The notes: generated by a model not told the origin, from the letters alone. Shown: positions 1 to 8,401, counted from the stretch's first letter. The stretch: 64,000 nucleotides of DNA from Peteryoungia algae (GCF_030369675.1 NZ_CP128477.1:1550001-1614000); one strand, 5' to 3'. Numbers and translations are program-made.

Positions 1-234
1 GCCCATGACGGCGGCGAGGACGGCCTCGACCTCGTCCGGACACTGCTCGCCGAGGCTCCGAAACACCTGAACCCCGGCGGCGGCATGCTCTGCGAAATCG
101 GCCGTGGCCGCGACATTCTCGAAGCCGAATTCCCAGATCTCGACTTCCTCTGGGTCGAGACGACGGAAGAGGAAGATGCAGTGTTCTGGATCAGCGCCGA
201 AGCATTGGGCGTAAAGGCGAAGCAGGGCAAGTGA
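1..234 (+). CDS. prmB: 50S ribosomal protein L3 glutamine methyltransferase, C-terminal part (partial)
   Basis: Open from the first base of the window to TGA at 232-234, in frame 1, so the N-terminal part lies outside. The 77 visible residues (DGLDLVRTLLAEAPKHLNPG, then CEIG and WVETTEEEDAVFWI) look like the end of the SAM-binding Rossmann domain of PrmB/HemK-type N5-glutamine methyltransferases. The ending on a W/F-rich strand after ETTEEEDAVF is typical of PrmB. PrmB methylates the Gln of ribosomal protein L3 in the cytoplasm. The catalytic NPPY motif would lie upstream and cannot be checked, so a PrmC assignment is not fully excluded. Confidence 0.75.
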   Translation, partial: AHDGGEDGLDLVRTLLAEAPKHLNPGGGMLCEIGRGRDILEAEFPDLDFLWVETTEEEDAVFWISAEALGVKAKQGK

Positions 235-267
235 GGAAAGGCAGGGGGCGCCTTTTCCCGGCGACCA

Positions 268-858
268 TCACCGTGTCGCCAGAAGCCCCTCGGCCAGCGC
301 CTGAAACGCCTCCTGCGCCTTTGGGAGCACGCTCTCCGGCTCGGCGCTGGCAGCAACCCACATGGCGGCATTCAGCGCCGCCCCGCTGATCAGCCGCGCA
401 GCGGCTTCCGCATCGACAGGCTTGAGCACGCCTTGCGACATCAGGTCCTCGACCGCCTGGCGGGTCGCCTGGAGGCAGGAATTCTGGCTCGGCCACAACG
501 AGGGATCCCCAAGCACGGCCGGACCGTCGAGCAACACGATGCGCTGCACCTCGGGATCGAGGGCCATCTCGATATAGGCCGCCCCTTCGGCCAGGAGCGC
601 ATCCCACCCCTCGCCGGCCGCAGCCCCACGCCGCTTGGCCCGCTGGGCCATATCGCCATCAATCTGGTTGACGACGGCGGCAAACAGCCCCCGCTTGTCG
701 CCGAAATTGTGGTAGAGCGCGCCGCGCGTCAGCCCCGCCTCGGCCGTCAGCGCATCCATGGAGGCATCCGCAAAGCCCTTCTCGGCAAAGGCCTTGCGCG
801 CAGCCGTGATCAGCTTGCCGCGATTTTCCTCCATACTTTCCGATCGTGTACGCCTCAC
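268..858 (-). CDS. TetR/AcrR family transcriptional regulator
   Basis: 196 residues, normal length for TetR repressors. The N-terminal helix-turn-helix is clear, with the core GLTRGALYHNFGDK at residues 42-55. The C-terminal part (about 70-196) is the variable ligand-binding helical domain and gives no ligand identity. The GTG start at 858 is chosen because GGAGG lies 5 bases upstream; an in-frame ATG at 834 is a weaker alternative. The gene diverges from a RidA-like gene, and the intergenic gap holds three ATAC-N5-GTAT repeats (878-940), which suggests that it represses itself and the RidA-like gene. Confidence 0.93.
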   Translation of the reverse strand: MRRTRSESMEENRGKLITAARKAFAEKGFADASMDALTAEAGLTRGALYHNFGDKRGLFAAVVNQIDGDMAQRAKRRGAAAGEGWDALLAEGAAYIEMALDPEVQRIVLLDGPAVLGDPSLWPSQNSCLQATRQAVEDLMSQGVLKPVDAEAAARLISGAALNAAMWVAASAEPESVLPKAQEAFQALAEGLLATR

Positions 859-877
859 GCCATCCTCCGAGCTTCAG

Positions 878-940
878 ATACACACCGTATGTAATTTGAC
901 ATACGCCCCGTATGCGAGTAGATCCACATACGCAACGTAT
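878..940. promoter_or_regulatory. Three operator-like repeats ATAC-N5-GTAT in the TetR/RidA divergent promoter
   Basis: Perfect 4+4 inverted repeats with a 5-base centre lie at 878-890, 901-913 and 928-940, each flanked by further dyad bases (CATACG..CGTATG). Start-to-start spacing is 23 and 27 bases. Nothing like this recurs nearby. TetR repressors commonly bind such dyads in the gap between their own gene and the divergent target, so these are probably the binding sites of the regulator at 268-858. Confidence 0.75.
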
Positions 941-1024
941 ATGAAATCTTCGACCCGCAGCCAAGCGGCATTTCAACGGCCCGTCCTTCGGGCCGAACGG
1001 CGTCGCCTGCCCGAAAGGAAAAGC

Positions 1025-1423
1025 ATGACCAAGCCTGAACCCGTCTTCCCCGCCAACCGGCACGCGCTCTACGAGCAGCACGGCTATTCCGCCGCAATCC
1101 GCACCGGGGATCTCCTCTTCGTCTCCGGTCAGGTCGGCAGTCGCGATGACGGCACGCCCGAGCCGGACTTCATCTCCCAGGTGCGCCGTGCCTTCGCCAA
1201 TCTCCAGGCAACCCTCGCCGCAGCCGGCTGCACCCTGGCCGACCTCGTCGACGTCACCACCTTCCACACCGACCCGGAAAGCCAGTTCGGGGCGATCATG
1301 CAGGTGAAGGCGGAAGTCTTCCCCGCCCCGCCCTATCCGAACTGGACGGCTGTTGGCGTCAACTGGCTCGCCGGCTTCGATTTCGAGATCAAGGTGATCG
1401 CACGGATACCGCAGGCAACCTAG
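1025..1423 (+). CDS. RidA/YjgF family protein lacking the deaminase arginine
   Basis: 132 residues spanning a single RidA (YjgF/YER057c/UK114) fold. Landmarks are LFVSGQVGSRDDG near residues 36-48 and the QVRRAFANLQATLAAAG helix. In canonical RidA enamine/imine deaminases the last strand carries VARLP with the substrate-binding Arg. Here the matching stretch reads VNWLA, with Trp in place of Arg, so this is probably a Rid4-Rid7-type paralogue whose reaction is unknown. The start ATG follows a GAAAGGAAAAGC ribosome-binding region. Divergent transcription from the TetR gene, with shared operator repeats, suggests regulated expression in response to a small molecule. Confidence 0.85.
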   Translation: MTKPEPVFPANRHALYEQHGYSAAIRTGDLLFVSGQVGSRDDGTPEPDFISQVRRAFANLQATLAAAGCTLADLVDVTTFHTDPESQFGAIMQVKAEVFPAPPYPNWTAVGVNWLAGFDFEIKVIARIPQAT

Positions 1424-1449
1424 GCTAACGGTCTTGCTGCGCCTGTCAG

Positions 1450-1473
1450 GAGGACGCGAGAACCCGCGTCCTC
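1450..1473. terminator. Hairpin between convergent ridA-like and clpS genes
   Basis: A 9-bp stem GAGGACGCG / CGCGTCCTC with a 6-base loop overlaps the clpS stop codon. There is no T-run, so it may act as a weak bidirectional terminator or RNA 3' end stabiliser. Confidence 0.4.
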
Positions 1474-1783
1474 ACTCCTCCGGTTCCGCCGTGAACAACA
1501 GCGGCATGCCCGCCTCCTTGGCGAGATCCATCGCCTCCGTCACCTTCGTCTCCGCAATCTCGCGCGTGCAGACGACAACCACGGCCGACCCGAACTTGTG
1601 CGCCGTCATCATCATCCGGTAGCCCGTTTCCTCACTCATCCGGAAGACGACCTTGAGCACGATCGTGACGAAGTCACGCGGCGTATAGTCGTCATTGTGC
1701 AGAAGCACTTTGTAGAGCCTCGGCTTCTCGACCTTCGGCTTGGTCACCGTCTTCGGCGTCAGCACTGTATCCTTCGCCATCAT
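1472..1783 (-). CDS. clpS: ATP-dependent Clp protease adaptor ClpS, ClpS2-like
   Basis: 103 residues with the ClpS core: LYKVLLHNDDYTPRDFV near residues 22-38, then a conserved AHK (N-degron-pocket His) and CTREIAETKVTEAMDLAKEAG. ClpS hands N-degron proteins to ClpAP. The NDD residues that grip the N-terminal amine are intact, but the pocket-gate position that is Met in E. coli ClpS (DDYTPMEFV) is Arg here. That fits the second rhizobial paralogue, ClpS2, reported to be more stringent than ClpS1. Two adjacent ATGs (1783 and 1780) follow CGGAGGA; either could be used. It is divergent from ychF. Confidence 0.92.
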   Translation of the reverse strand: MMAKDTVLTPKTVTKPKVEKPRLYKVLLHNDDYTPRDFVTIVLKVVFRMSEETGYRMMMTAHKFGSAVVVVCTREIAETKVTEAMDLAKEAGMPLLFTAEPEE

Positions 1784-1891
1784 TCCTCCGGCAACTTCAG
1801 GCCCTCCGGGGGCCGCAACACTTGACCATGTCCCTCCTATACCCCATAGGCGTGGGCAACGAAAATCCATCCCGAGCAGGTATTCAGAGCC

Positions 1892-2995
1892 ATGGGCTTC
1901 AAATGCGGTATCGTCGGGCTTCCGAATGTCGGCAAGTCCACTCTCTTCAACGCGCTGACCAAGACGGCGGCAGCCCAGGCAGCCAACTATCCCTTCTGCA
2001 CGATCGAGCCGAACACCGGTGAAGTGGCCGTTCCCGATCCGCGCATGAAGAAGCTCGCCGACATCGCCGGCTCCAAGGAAATCATCCCGACCCGCATCTC
2101 CTTCGTCGACATCGCCGGCCTCGTGCGCGGCGCGTCGAAGGGAGAAGGCCTCGGCAACAAGTTCCTCGCCAACATCCGCGAAGTCGATGCCGTAGTCCAC
2201 GTGCTGCGCTGTTTCGAGGACGACGACATCACCCATGTCGAAGGCAAGATCGACCCGGTCGGCGACGCCGACACGATCGAGACCGAGCTCATGCTCGCCG
2301 ACCTTGAAAGCCTTGAGCGCCGCGTCGAGCAGACCCGCAAGCGCGCCGCCTCCAAGGACAAGGAATCCACCGCCCAGCTGCCGATCATGGAACAGGTGGT
2401 GAAGCTGCTGAACGAGGGCAAGCCGGCCCGTCTTCTCCTGAAGACGATGGCTGCCGACGAGATCGAGATCCTCAAGGGCCTCAACCTCCTCACCTCGCAT
2501 CCGGTCCTCTACGTCTGCAACGTCGCCGAAGGTGACGCCGCAACCGGCAACAAGCACACGGAAGCCGTTGCCCAGATGGCGACGGAACAGGGCGCGGAAT
2601 GCGTCATCATCTCGGCCGCCATCGAAGCCGAAGTGGCCCAGCTGCCGGAAGAAGAATCAGTCGAATTCCTCGCAGCCCTCGGCCTCGACGAAGCCGGCCT
2701 CGACCGCCTGATCCGCGCCGGTTACCATCTGCTGGACCTCATCACCTACTTCACCGTCGGCCCGAAGGAATGCCGTGCCTGGACCATTGTCCGCGGCACC
2801 AAGGCACCCGCCGCCGCTGGCGTTATCCACACCGATTTCGAACGCGGTTTCATCCGCGCCTTCACCATTTCCTATGACGACTACATTGCCTTCAAGGGCG
2901 AAGTCGGCGCCAAGGAAGCCGGCAAGGGCCGCGACGAAGGCAAGGAATACGTGGTCCAGGACGGCGACGTCATCCACTTCCGCTTCAACACCTGA
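1892..2995 (+). CDS. ychF: Redox-regulated ATPase/GTPase YchF (OLA1 family)
   Basis: 367 residues, full length. The P-loop [12 protein letters not shown] lies near residues 8-19; the switch region [16 protein letters not shown] near 70; the ATP-preferring NVAE motif in place of NKxD; and a C-terminal TGS domain ending in FRFNT. YchF/OLA1 is a ribosome-associated P-loop NTPase that prefers ATP and is linked to oxidative-stress responses. ATG at 1892 is the only start that leaves the P-loop at its normal distance. Followed by a strong hairpin terminator. Monocistronic by context. Confidence 0.97.
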   Translation: MGFKCGIVGLPNVGKSTLFNALTKTAAAQAANYPFCTIEPNTGEVAVPDPRMKKLADIAGSKEIIPTRISFVDIAGLVRGASKGEGLGNKFLANIREVDAVVHVLRCFEDDDITHVEGKIDPVGDADTIETELMLADLESLERRVEQTRKRAASKDKESTAQLPIMEQVVKLLNEGKPARLLLKTMAADEIEILKGLNLLTSHPVLYVCNVAEGDAATGNKHTEAVAQMATEQGAECVIISAAIEAEVAQLPEEESVEFLAALGLDEAGLDRLIRAGYHLLDLITYFTVGPKECRAWTIVRGTKAPAAAGVIHTDFERGFIRAFTISYDDYIAFKGEVGAKEAGKGRDEGKEYVVQDGDVIHFRFNT

Positions 2996-3020
2996 TCGCA
3001 TCGAGCAGGGATCAAGATAG

Positions 3021-3053
3021 AAAACAGGCCGCGATCCAATCGCGGCCTGTTTT
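3021..3053 (+). terminator. Intrinsic terminator after ychF
   Basis: Perfect 15-bp stem: left arm 3021-3035 (AAAACAGGCCGCGAT), 3-base loop, right arm 3039-3053 ending in TTTT, followed by CTTTG. Because the arms carry A- and T-tracts it could work on either strand, also ending transcription of the convergent DUF2892 gene. Confidence 0.9.
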
Positions 3054-3070
3054 CTTTGACAGATGAAGGC

Positions 3071-3277
3071 TCAGACCTTTTTCGCCGGGCAGCTCGAAAT
3101 CCCGAAGATCGAGTAGAGCGGGCAGCTGGACATCAGGCCCGTTGCGAGCGGCACGATGCCGATCAGGGCAAAATAGCGCCAGGAAGAATCGGGATAGATA
3201 AAGAAGAGCGACAGCAAGACAAGGCCCGCGACGATGCGCAGGATGCGGTCGACACTTCCGACATTTTTGGCAAACAT
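3071..3277 (-). CDS. DUF2892 (YgaP-like) inner-membrane small protein
   Basis: 68 residues. It starts MFAKNVGSVDRILRIVAG, followed by two hydrophobic segments (about 16-31 and 37-50) and a Cys-containing tail (SSCPLYSIFGISSCPAKK). This is the compact DUF2892 membrane domain seen as the C-terminal part of the YgaP rhodanese, here standing alone without a rhodanese domain. The two C-terminal Cys are suggestive of sulfur handling, but that is inference. A GTGAC/GTCAC palindrome (3339-3355) sits about 60 bases upstream, and the gene lies directly downstream of a Crp/Fnr regulator on the same strand. Confidence 0.85.
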   Translation of the reverse strand: MFAKNVGSVDRILRIVAGLVLLSLFFIYPDSSWRYFALIGIVPLATGLMSSCPLYSIFGISSCPAKKV

Positions 3278-3338
3278 GGCTTTTCCCTCCGGTTTCCATC
3301 AGCGATTGAAAGAGTTTAACCTCAGGCGAGACTGCGGT

Positions 3339-3355
3339 CGGTGACTAAGTCACCG
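3339..3355. promoter_or_regulatory. Palindrome CGGTGAC-TAA-GTCACCG, candidate Crp/Fnr-type operator
   Basis: A perfect 7-bp dyad with a 3-base centre lies between the Crp/Fnr gene and the start of the DUF2892 gene. Crp-type proteins with an RE..SR recognition helix, as in the neighbouring regulator, read GTGA half-sites. The spacing here is GTGA-N5-TCAC, one base shorter than the classic CRP box. Confidence 0.5.
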
Positions 3356-3390
3356 GCTCGGAGCAGGAGAGCCGTGCTTGCCGGTGACGA

Positions 3391-4050
3391 TTACTGCGGG
3401 TCGCTTCCCATGCGCAAAAGCTCCTCCCGCTCGACAATTCGGATCGCGCCGCGTTCGACCGAAATCACGCCCTTCGACGCCAGTGCTTCGAGCCGTCGTG
3501 AGACCACCTCGCGTGCCGTGCCGATGATCACGGACATTTCCTGGTGCGTCAGAGACACCACCCCGTCCCCGTCCGCACGCTCAAGCAGCGCATGCGCCAG
3601 CCGCTGCTCTACCTTCACGAAAGCCACCTGTTCCAGGACGAACATCAGATCGGCGAGCCGCGCGGCAAAGGCCTTGAAGACGTATTTGCGAAAGGCCGTC
3701 GACGAGGCCATGAGGCGCTCGAATGTGGCGGGCGGAACCATGACGGCCACGAGATCGCTCTCGGCAATCGCTTCGCCGCTATAGGGCGCGCCACCGAGCA
3801 CTCCCAGGGTCGTCTGCACGCAGGTCTCGCCGGGCGTCACCGCATAAAGCAGAAGTTCGCGGCCATTGCGCCCGGTGAGATACACCCCGATCCGTCCGGA
3901 CAGCAGAAGCACGAAACCCTGGGCCTGGTCACCGGGCCTGAACAGCGTGGTGCGATGAGGCACATGCAGAGGCTTCAGCCCCTCCAGCGCATGGCGGGCA
4001 TCGGCGTCCAGCGACGCCAGAAAGCCCGCCTGATCGACCCAACCCACCAT
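3391..4050 (-). CDS. Crp/Fnr family transcriptional regulator
   Basis: 219 residues. The N-terminal cyclic-nucleotide-binding beta-roll (about 25-120) contains GFVLLLSGRIGVYLTGRNGR and GETCVQTTLGVLGG. The C-terminal winged helix (about 150-205) contains LTHQEMSVIIGTAREVVSRR. There is no N-terminal Cys cluster, so it is not an iron-sulfur FNR. The effector pocket lacks the classical cAMP-binding RS pair, so the ligand is unknown. The recognition helix TAREVVSRR resembles CRP (RE..SR), suggesting GTGA-type half-sites. GAGGTGGTCC precedes the ATG. It diverges from the MaoC operon and lies upstream of the DUF2892 gene. Confidence 0.93.
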   Translation of the reverse strand: MVGWVDQAGFLASLDADARHALEGLKPLHVPHRTTLFRPGDQAQGFVLLLSGRIGVYLTGRNGRELLLYAVTPGETCVQTTLGVLGGAPYSGEAIAESDLVAVMVPPATFERLMASSTAFRKYVFKAFAARLADLMFVLEQVAFVKVEQRLAHALLERADGDGVVSLTHQEMSVIIGTAREVVSRRLEALASKGVISVERGAIRIVEREELLRMGSDPQ

Positions 4051-4115
4051 GGACCACCTCTCGATTTCCGCTTAAGAACTTTAAAGCACATACCACCGAT
4101 TGGAGAACAGGGCGC

Positions 4116-4586
4116 ATGCAGCCTGACAGGCTTCACTACGAAGACTTCACCCAGGGACGCCGCTTCGATCTCGGCCCCCGCACCGTATCGGCCACGGAAA
4201 TCATCGCCTTCGCCACCGAGTTCGACCCTCAGCCCATGCATCTGACTGAGGAAGCCGGCAAGGCCAGCATCCTTGGCGGCCTGTCCGCTTCCGGTTGGCA
4301 TACGTCCAGCCTCTTCATGCGCCTGATGATCGACGCCTATGTGCTTGGCACCGCTTCCGAAGGCGCGCCCGGCATCGATGTGATGCAGTGGCGCAAGCCG
4401 GTACTCGCCGATGACACGCTGAGCGGGCACTCGACCGTCGAGGCAGTCCGCCCTATGCGCTCGCGCCCCCATCTCGGCATCGTCACCTTTGCCCATGAAC
4501 TCTTCAACCAGCGCGGCGAACTGGTGCTGAGGGCGAAGAATTCGATCATGGTCCGTCGCCGCGAAAGCGTGGATGCCGTATCATGA
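4116..4586 (+). CDS. MaoC family hot-dog dehydratase (first of tandem pair)
   Basis: 156 residues, a single hot-dog fold. The hydratase signature FATEFDPQPMHLTEEAG (about residues 37-53) supplies the Asp and His pair used by MaoC/R-hydratases to hydrate enoyl-thioesters. Also typical are LSASGWHTSSLFMRLM and the LMVRRR-type final strand (NSIMVRRRE). Substrate unknown; MaoC members act on enoyl-CoA in fatty-acid or PHA metabolism. ATG overlaps the next gene by 4 bases (ATGA), so the pair is translationally coupled and probably works as a heterodimer. Confidence 0.92.
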   Translation: MQPDRLHYEDFTQGRRFDLGPRTVSATEIIAFATEFDPQPMHLTEEAGKASILGGLSASGWHTSSLFMRLMIDAYVLGTASEGAPGIDVMQWRKPVLADDTLSGHSTVEAVRPMRSRPHLGIVTFAHELFNQRGELVLRAKNSIMVRRRESVDAVS

Positions 4587-5071
4587 GAATGCTCGACCTC
4601 TATCCCGCCGGCACTCGCCTGCAACTCGGCACCGTTGTTTTCACAGCGCAGGACATCATCCGGTTCGCCGAGCAATTCGACCCGCAGCCCTTCCATGTCG
4701 ACGCCGAGGCCGCAAAGTCCTATGTCTTCGGCGCGCTCTGTGCCTCCGGCTGGCACACCTGCGCCAACTGGATGAAGAGTTTTATTGCTTTTTGGGAGAG
4801 AGAGACGAAGCGCCTGCTCGCCGATGGTCTCGCCCCACCGAAGCTCGGCCCCTCGCCCGGGTTCTCGGAACTGCAGTGGCTGAAACCCGTCTATGCCGAA
4901 GACACGATCACCTTCTACATGAGCCCGCTCGGAAGCCGCACGGTTCAGGGGCGGCATCGCTACATTCTCAATTCGGCGCTTTCCGAGGGCGTCAACCAGC
5001 ACGGCGAGACGGTGCTGCGCTTCAAGAGCAACCTGATCGAATTCTTCCCCGACGAGGAAATAGAGCCGTGA
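4583..5071 (+). CDS. MaoC family hot-dog dehydratase (second of tandem pair)
   Basis: 162 residues, homologous to the preceding gene. The motif FAEQFDPQPFHVDAEAAK (about 31-48) again carries the catalytic Asp/His pair, followed by GALCASGWHTCANWMKSFI. An insertion (ERETKRLLADGLAPPKLGPS) near the middle distinguishes it from the first copy. The start overlaps the upstream stop (ATGA), and its own TGA overlaps the GTG start of the peroxidase gene, giving a tight three-gene unit. A heterodimeric enoyl-thioester hydratase is inferred from the tandem arrangement. Confidence 0.92.
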   Translation: MRMLDLYPAGTRLQLGTVVFTAQDIIRFAEQFDPQPFHVDAEAAKSYVFGALCASGWHTCANWMKSFIAFWERETKRLLADGLAPPKLGPSPGFSELQWLKPVYAEDTITFYMSPLGSRTVQGRHRYILNSALSEGVNQHGETVLRFKSNLIEFFPDEEIEP

Positions 5072-5544
5072 GCATCCATGATTTCACCCTGACCGCTATC
5101 GACGGCACAGAATGCAGCCTGAAGGACTATGCCGGCAAGGTGCTGCTCATCGTCAATACGGCGAGCGCCTGCGGAATGACCCCGCAATATGCGGGCCTCG
5201 AAAAGCTGCACGAAACCCATCCCGGTCTCGTCGTGCTCGGCTTCCCCTGCAACCAGTTCGGCGGACAGGAGCCCGGCACGGAAAAGGAAATCGCACTCTT
5301 CTGCGAAACCCAGTTCGCCGTCACCTTCCCGCTCTTTGCCAAGATCGAGGTCAACGGCGAAGGCGCCCATCCGCTTTACGCTTATCTGAAGACTGAAACG
5401 CCAGGCGGCGAACAGGGCACGGAGATCGGCTGGAACTTCACCAAGTTTCTCGTCGGCCGCGACGGCAAGCCGATCGCCCGCTATTCACCGCGCACGCCAC
5501 CCGCCGATATCGAGGCGGACATCACCAGCGCGCTGGCCGCCTGA
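5068..5544 (+). CDS. Glutathione peroxidase family protein (Cys-type)
   Basis: 158 residues with the three GPx signatures: NTASACGMTPQYAGLEKLH with the peroxidatic Cys, GFPCNQFGGQEPG with the catalytic Gln, and WNFTKFLVGRDG with the Trp/Asn. The enzyme is the Cys form without selenocysteine and, like most bacterial GPx, probably reduces lipid or organic hydroperoxides using thioredoxin. The GTG start at 5068 overlaps the TGA of the MaoC gene (GTGA), which fixes the start and implies coupling to the two hydratases, linking acyl metabolism with peroxide detoxification. Confidence 0.93.
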   Translation: MSIHDFTLTAIDGTECSLKDYAGKVLLIVNTASACGMTPQYAGLEKLHETHPGLVVLGFPCNQFGGQEPGTEKEIALFCETQFAVTFPLFAKIEVNGEGAHPLYAYLKTETPGGEQGTEIGWNFTKFLVGRDGKPIARYSPRTPPADIEADITSALAA

Positions 5545-5551
5545 GGCGCCG

Positions 5552-5574
5552 TCGAGGGGCTCAGTGCCCCTCGA
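5552..5574. terminator. Hairpin between convergent peroxidase and apt genes
   Basis: 9-bp perfect stem TCGAGGGGC / GCCCCTCGA with a 5-base loop. It overlaps the apt stop codon and has no T-run. Plausible bidirectional terminator. Confidence 0.5.
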
Positions 5575-6103
5575 ATTCCACCAGTGTGCGAACCTCGACG
5601 CCAAGCGCCTCGAGCTTCTTGCGACCACCGAGCTCCGGCAGGTCGATGACGAAGCAGGCGGAAACCACATCCGCCCCGATCTGCCGCAGAAGCTGAACCG
5701 CGCCAACAGCCGTACCACCGGTGGCAATCAGGTCGTCGACGAGGATCACCTTCTCGCCAGGCTTGACCGCATCCATGTGGATCTCCATCTCGTCCACGCC
5801 ATATTCCAGGCTGTAGGCGATACGGACGGTCTCATGCGGCAACTTGCCCTTCTTGCGGATCGGCGCGAAGCCGGCTGACAGCTGGTGTGCGACCGCGCCG
5901 CCGAGGATGAAGCCGCGTGCTTCCATGCCTGCGATCTTGTCGATCTTCAGCCCGGCATAGGGCTGCACCAGCTCGTCGATCGCCCGGCGAAACGCCCGGG
6001 CATCCCCGAGCAAAGTCGTGATGTCACGAAAGATGATTCCCGGCTTCGGGTAGTCGGGAATCGAACGGATGGCGGCGGCGAGTTCATGGGCGATCTTGGT
6101 CAT
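5561..6103 (-). CDS. apt: Adenine phosphoribosyltransferase
   Basis: 180 residues, the usual APT length. Motifs: [18 protein letters not shown] near the N terminus, [14 protein letters not shown], and the PRPP-binding loop [14 protein letters not shown]. It salvages adenine to AMP using PRPP in the cytoplasm. ATG at 6103 gives the standard N terminus ([19 protein letters not shown]). It follows petC on the same strand, but a strong terminator (6173-6198) separates them, so it probably has its own promoter. Confidence 0.97.
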   Translation of the reverse strand: MTKIAHELAAAIRSIPDYPKPGIIFRDITTLLGDARAFRRAIDELVQPYAGLKIDKIAGMEARGFILGGAVAHQLSAGFAPIRKKGKLPHETVRIAYSLEYGVDEMEIHMDAVKPGEKVILVDDLIATGGTAVGAVQLLRQIGADVVSACFVIDLPELGGRKKLEALGVEVRTLVEFEGH

Positions 6104-6172
6104 GGGGCATCCGAATTGTGTCGGGAAGGAGTTGCGCGGGACTGTACCAAGATTGGCATGGCCCCCCAATAA

Positions 6173-6198
6173 AAAAGGCGGTCCGGAGACCGCCTTTT
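6173..6198 (-). terminator. Intrinsic terminator after petC
   Basis: Stem AAAAGGCGGTC / GACCGCCTTTT with a 4-base loop (6184-6187), read on the minus strand as a GC stem followed by a run of Ts. It ends the bc1 operon before apt. Confidence 0.9.
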
Positions 6199-6221
6199 CC
6201 GTGAAACCTAATCCCTGCGGA

Positions 6222-7097
6222 TCAGTGTTCCTTGTTTGCGTAGACCGACTTCTTCGTCAGGTAGATCAGCGCGGTGAAGATCGCGAGGAAGACCAGGACC
6301 ATGAAGCCCATGCGCTTGCGGTCTTCCAGATGCGGTTCTGCAGTCCACATGAGGAAGGCGGAAACGTCGCGCGAATACTGATCGAGCGTTTCCGGCGAAC
6401 CGTCGTCATAGGTCACCTGGCCGTCCGAGATCGGCTGAGCCATGGCCAGTGACTGGCCGGCGATGAAGTACGGGTTGTAATGCGTACCCTCGGCGACTTC
6501 GATGCCTTCCGGCGGTTCCTGGTAGCCGGTGAGCAGCGCATGGATGTAGTCCGGGCCGCCCTGCTGGTACTGGGTGAAGATGTCGAAGACGAAGGTTGGG
6601 AAGCCGCGGGTCACGCCGCGCGCCTTGGCGATCAGCGAGAAGTCCGGCGGAGCTGCCCCGTTGTTGGACGCAGCAGCCGCTTCCTTGTTCGGGAAGGGCG
6701 AAGGGAAGTGGTCGGATGCAACAGCCGCACGGGTGTACATTTCACCATCGGCATTCGGGCCGTCGGTCACTTCGTAATTCGCCGCGAATGCCTTCACCTG
6801 GGCTTCAGAATAGCCAAGGTCTTCCAGGGTACGGAAGGCGACGAGTTCCATCGAGTGACAGGCGGCGCAGACTTCCGTATAGACCTTCAGGCCGCGCTGC
6901 AGCTGGCCCTTGTCGTATTTGCCGAACGGGCCGGCGAACGACCAGTCCATCAGCTCGGGCTTCAGGATCGGGTAGTGACCCGTCTGCGCGGCATGATGCG
7001 TCAGTTCGGCCAGATCGCCACCTTCAGCTGCCAGCGCCTGACCGGAAAACCCGGCCAGGGCTGCGATCAGCGCGATGCTCGTGACAAGCTTTTTCAT
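6222..7097 (-). CDS. petC: Cytochrome c1 subunit of the bc1 complex
   Basis: 291 residues. A Sec signal peptide (about 1-23, ending GQALAAEGG), the haem-c motif CAACHS at 77-82, and a C-terminal anchor (about 262-282, [18 protein letters not shown]) with a short cytoplasmic tail match cytochrome c1. It accepts electrons from the Rieske centre and passes them to cytochrome c on the periplasmic side. It is a stand-alone c1, not the cytochrome b/c1 fusion found in Bradyrhizobium. The last gene of petA-petB-petC, 21 bases after petB. Confidence 0.97.
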   Translation of the reverse strand: MKKLVTSIALIAALAGFSGQALAAEGGDLAELTHHAAQTGHYPILKPELMDWSFAGPFGKYDKGQLQRGLKVYTEVCAACHSMELVAFRTLEDLGYSEAQVKAFAANYEVTDGPNADGEMYTRAAVASDHFPSPFPNKEAAAASNNGAAPPDFSLIAKARGVTRGFPTFVFDIFTQYQQGGPDYIHALLTGYQEPPEGIEVAEGTHYNPYFIAGQSLAMAQPISDGQVTYDDGSPETLDQYSRDVSAFLMWTAEPHLEDRKRMGFMVLVFLAIFTALIYLTKKSVYANKEH

Positions 7098-7118
7098 TGG
7101 TATCTTCCTCTCACGTGC

Positions 7119-8387
7119 TCAGGCTTGGGCAGCAGCGGACTTGCCGCTTTTTTCGAGAACCGCCTCGGTGATCGAATTCGGGATGCGCCTTGGCGTCTCG
7201 AACAGACCGAGCAACGGCATGATCACGAGGAAGAAGCCGAAGTAGTAGGCAGTACCCGCCTGCGACAGGATGACATAGATGCCTTCCGCAGGCATGGCGC
7301 CGAGCCAGCCCAGCAGGATGGAGTTTGCGACGAAGATCCAGAAGAACAGCTTGTACCAGGGACGGTACACGGCCGAGCGGACCTTGGACGTATCGAGCCA
7401 GGGCAGGAAGAACAGGACGATGATCGCACCGAACATCACCAGAACGCCGCCGAGTTTCGAGTCGATCGGGCCGACATTGAAGGTGATCGCGCGCAGCATG
7501 GCGTAGAACGGCAGGAAGTACCATTCCGGAACGATATGCGCCGGGGTCTTCAGCGAGTCAGCCGGGATGTAGTTGTCCGGGTGACCGAGATAGTTCGGCA
7601 TGTAGAAGACGAAATAGGCGAAGACCAGAAGGAAGACGGAGAGACCCAGAGCATCCTTCAGCGTCGCATAGGGCGTGAAGGGGACCGTATCGGTCTTCGA
7701 CTTGACTTCGACACCGGTCGGGTTGGTCTGACCGGTGACGTGCAGGGCCCAGACGTGCAGGATGACCACACCGGCGATCATGAACGGCAGCAGGTAGTGC
7801 AGCGCAAAGAAGCGGTTCAGCGTCGGGTTGTCGACGGCAAAGCCACCCAGCAGGAACTGCTGGATCCACTCCCCGACGAAGGGGAAGGCGGTGAAGAAGC
7901 CGGTGATGACCGTCGCGCCCCAGAAGGACATCTGACCCCAGGGCAGAACATAGCCCATGAAGGCGGTTGCCATCATCAGAAGGAAGATCACCACGCCGAG
8001 GATCCAGAGGATTTCGCGGGGTGCCTTGTACGAGCCGTAGTAGAGGCCGCGTGCAATATGCAGGTAGACGGCGATGAAGAAGAACGATGCGCCGTTGGCA
8101 TGCATGTAGCGCAGCAGCCAGCCATTGTTGACGTCACGCATGATCTTTTCGACCGAGGTGAAGGCAACCGTCGTCTCGGCCGCATAATGCATGGCGAGCA
8201 CGACACCGGTCAGGATCTGCACGACCAGCATGATCGAGAGCATGCCACCGAAGGTATAGGCATAGTTCAGGTTGCGCGGCACCGGATAGGAGACGAAGCT
8301 GTCATACATCAGACGCGGCAGCGGCAGGCGCGCATCAATCCACTTCTCGACGCCGGTGGACGGCTGGTAACTCGAATGGCCACTCAT
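7119..8387 (-). CDS. petB: Cytochrome b subunit of the bc1 complex
   Basis: 422 residues, full-length alphaproteobacterial cytochrome b with eight predicted membrane helices. The four haem-ligand His lie in RYMHANGAS / YLHIARG and FALHYLLPF / [10 protein letters not shown]. The quinol-oxidation motif PEWY ([16 protein letters not shown]) is present. It forms the Qo and Qi sites of ubiquinol:cytochrome c oxidoreductase in the inner membrane. Starts 14 bases after petA. Confidence 0.98.
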   Translation of the reverse strand: MSGHSSYQPSTGVEKWIDARLPLPRLMYDSFVSYPVPRNLNYAYTFGGMLSIMLVVQILTGVVLAMHYAAETTVAFTSVEKIMRDVNNGWLLRYMHANGASFFFIAVYLHIARGLYYGSYKAPREILWILGVVIFLLMMATAFMGYVLPWGQMSFWGATVITGFFTAFPFVGEWIQQFLLGGFAVDNPTLNRFFALHYLLPFMIAGVVILHVWALHVTGQTNPTGVEVKSKTDTVPFTPYATLKDALGLSVFLLVFAYFVFYMPNYLGHPDNYIPADSLKTPAHIVPEWYFLPFYAMLRAITFNVGPIDSKLGGVLVMFGAIIVLFFLPWLDTSKVRSAVYRPWYKLFFWIFVANSILLGWLGAMPAEGIYVILSQAGTAYYFGFFLVIMPLLGLFETPRRIPNSITEAVLEKSGKSAAAQA

Positions 8388-8401
8388 TGTATCTTATCCC
8401 C

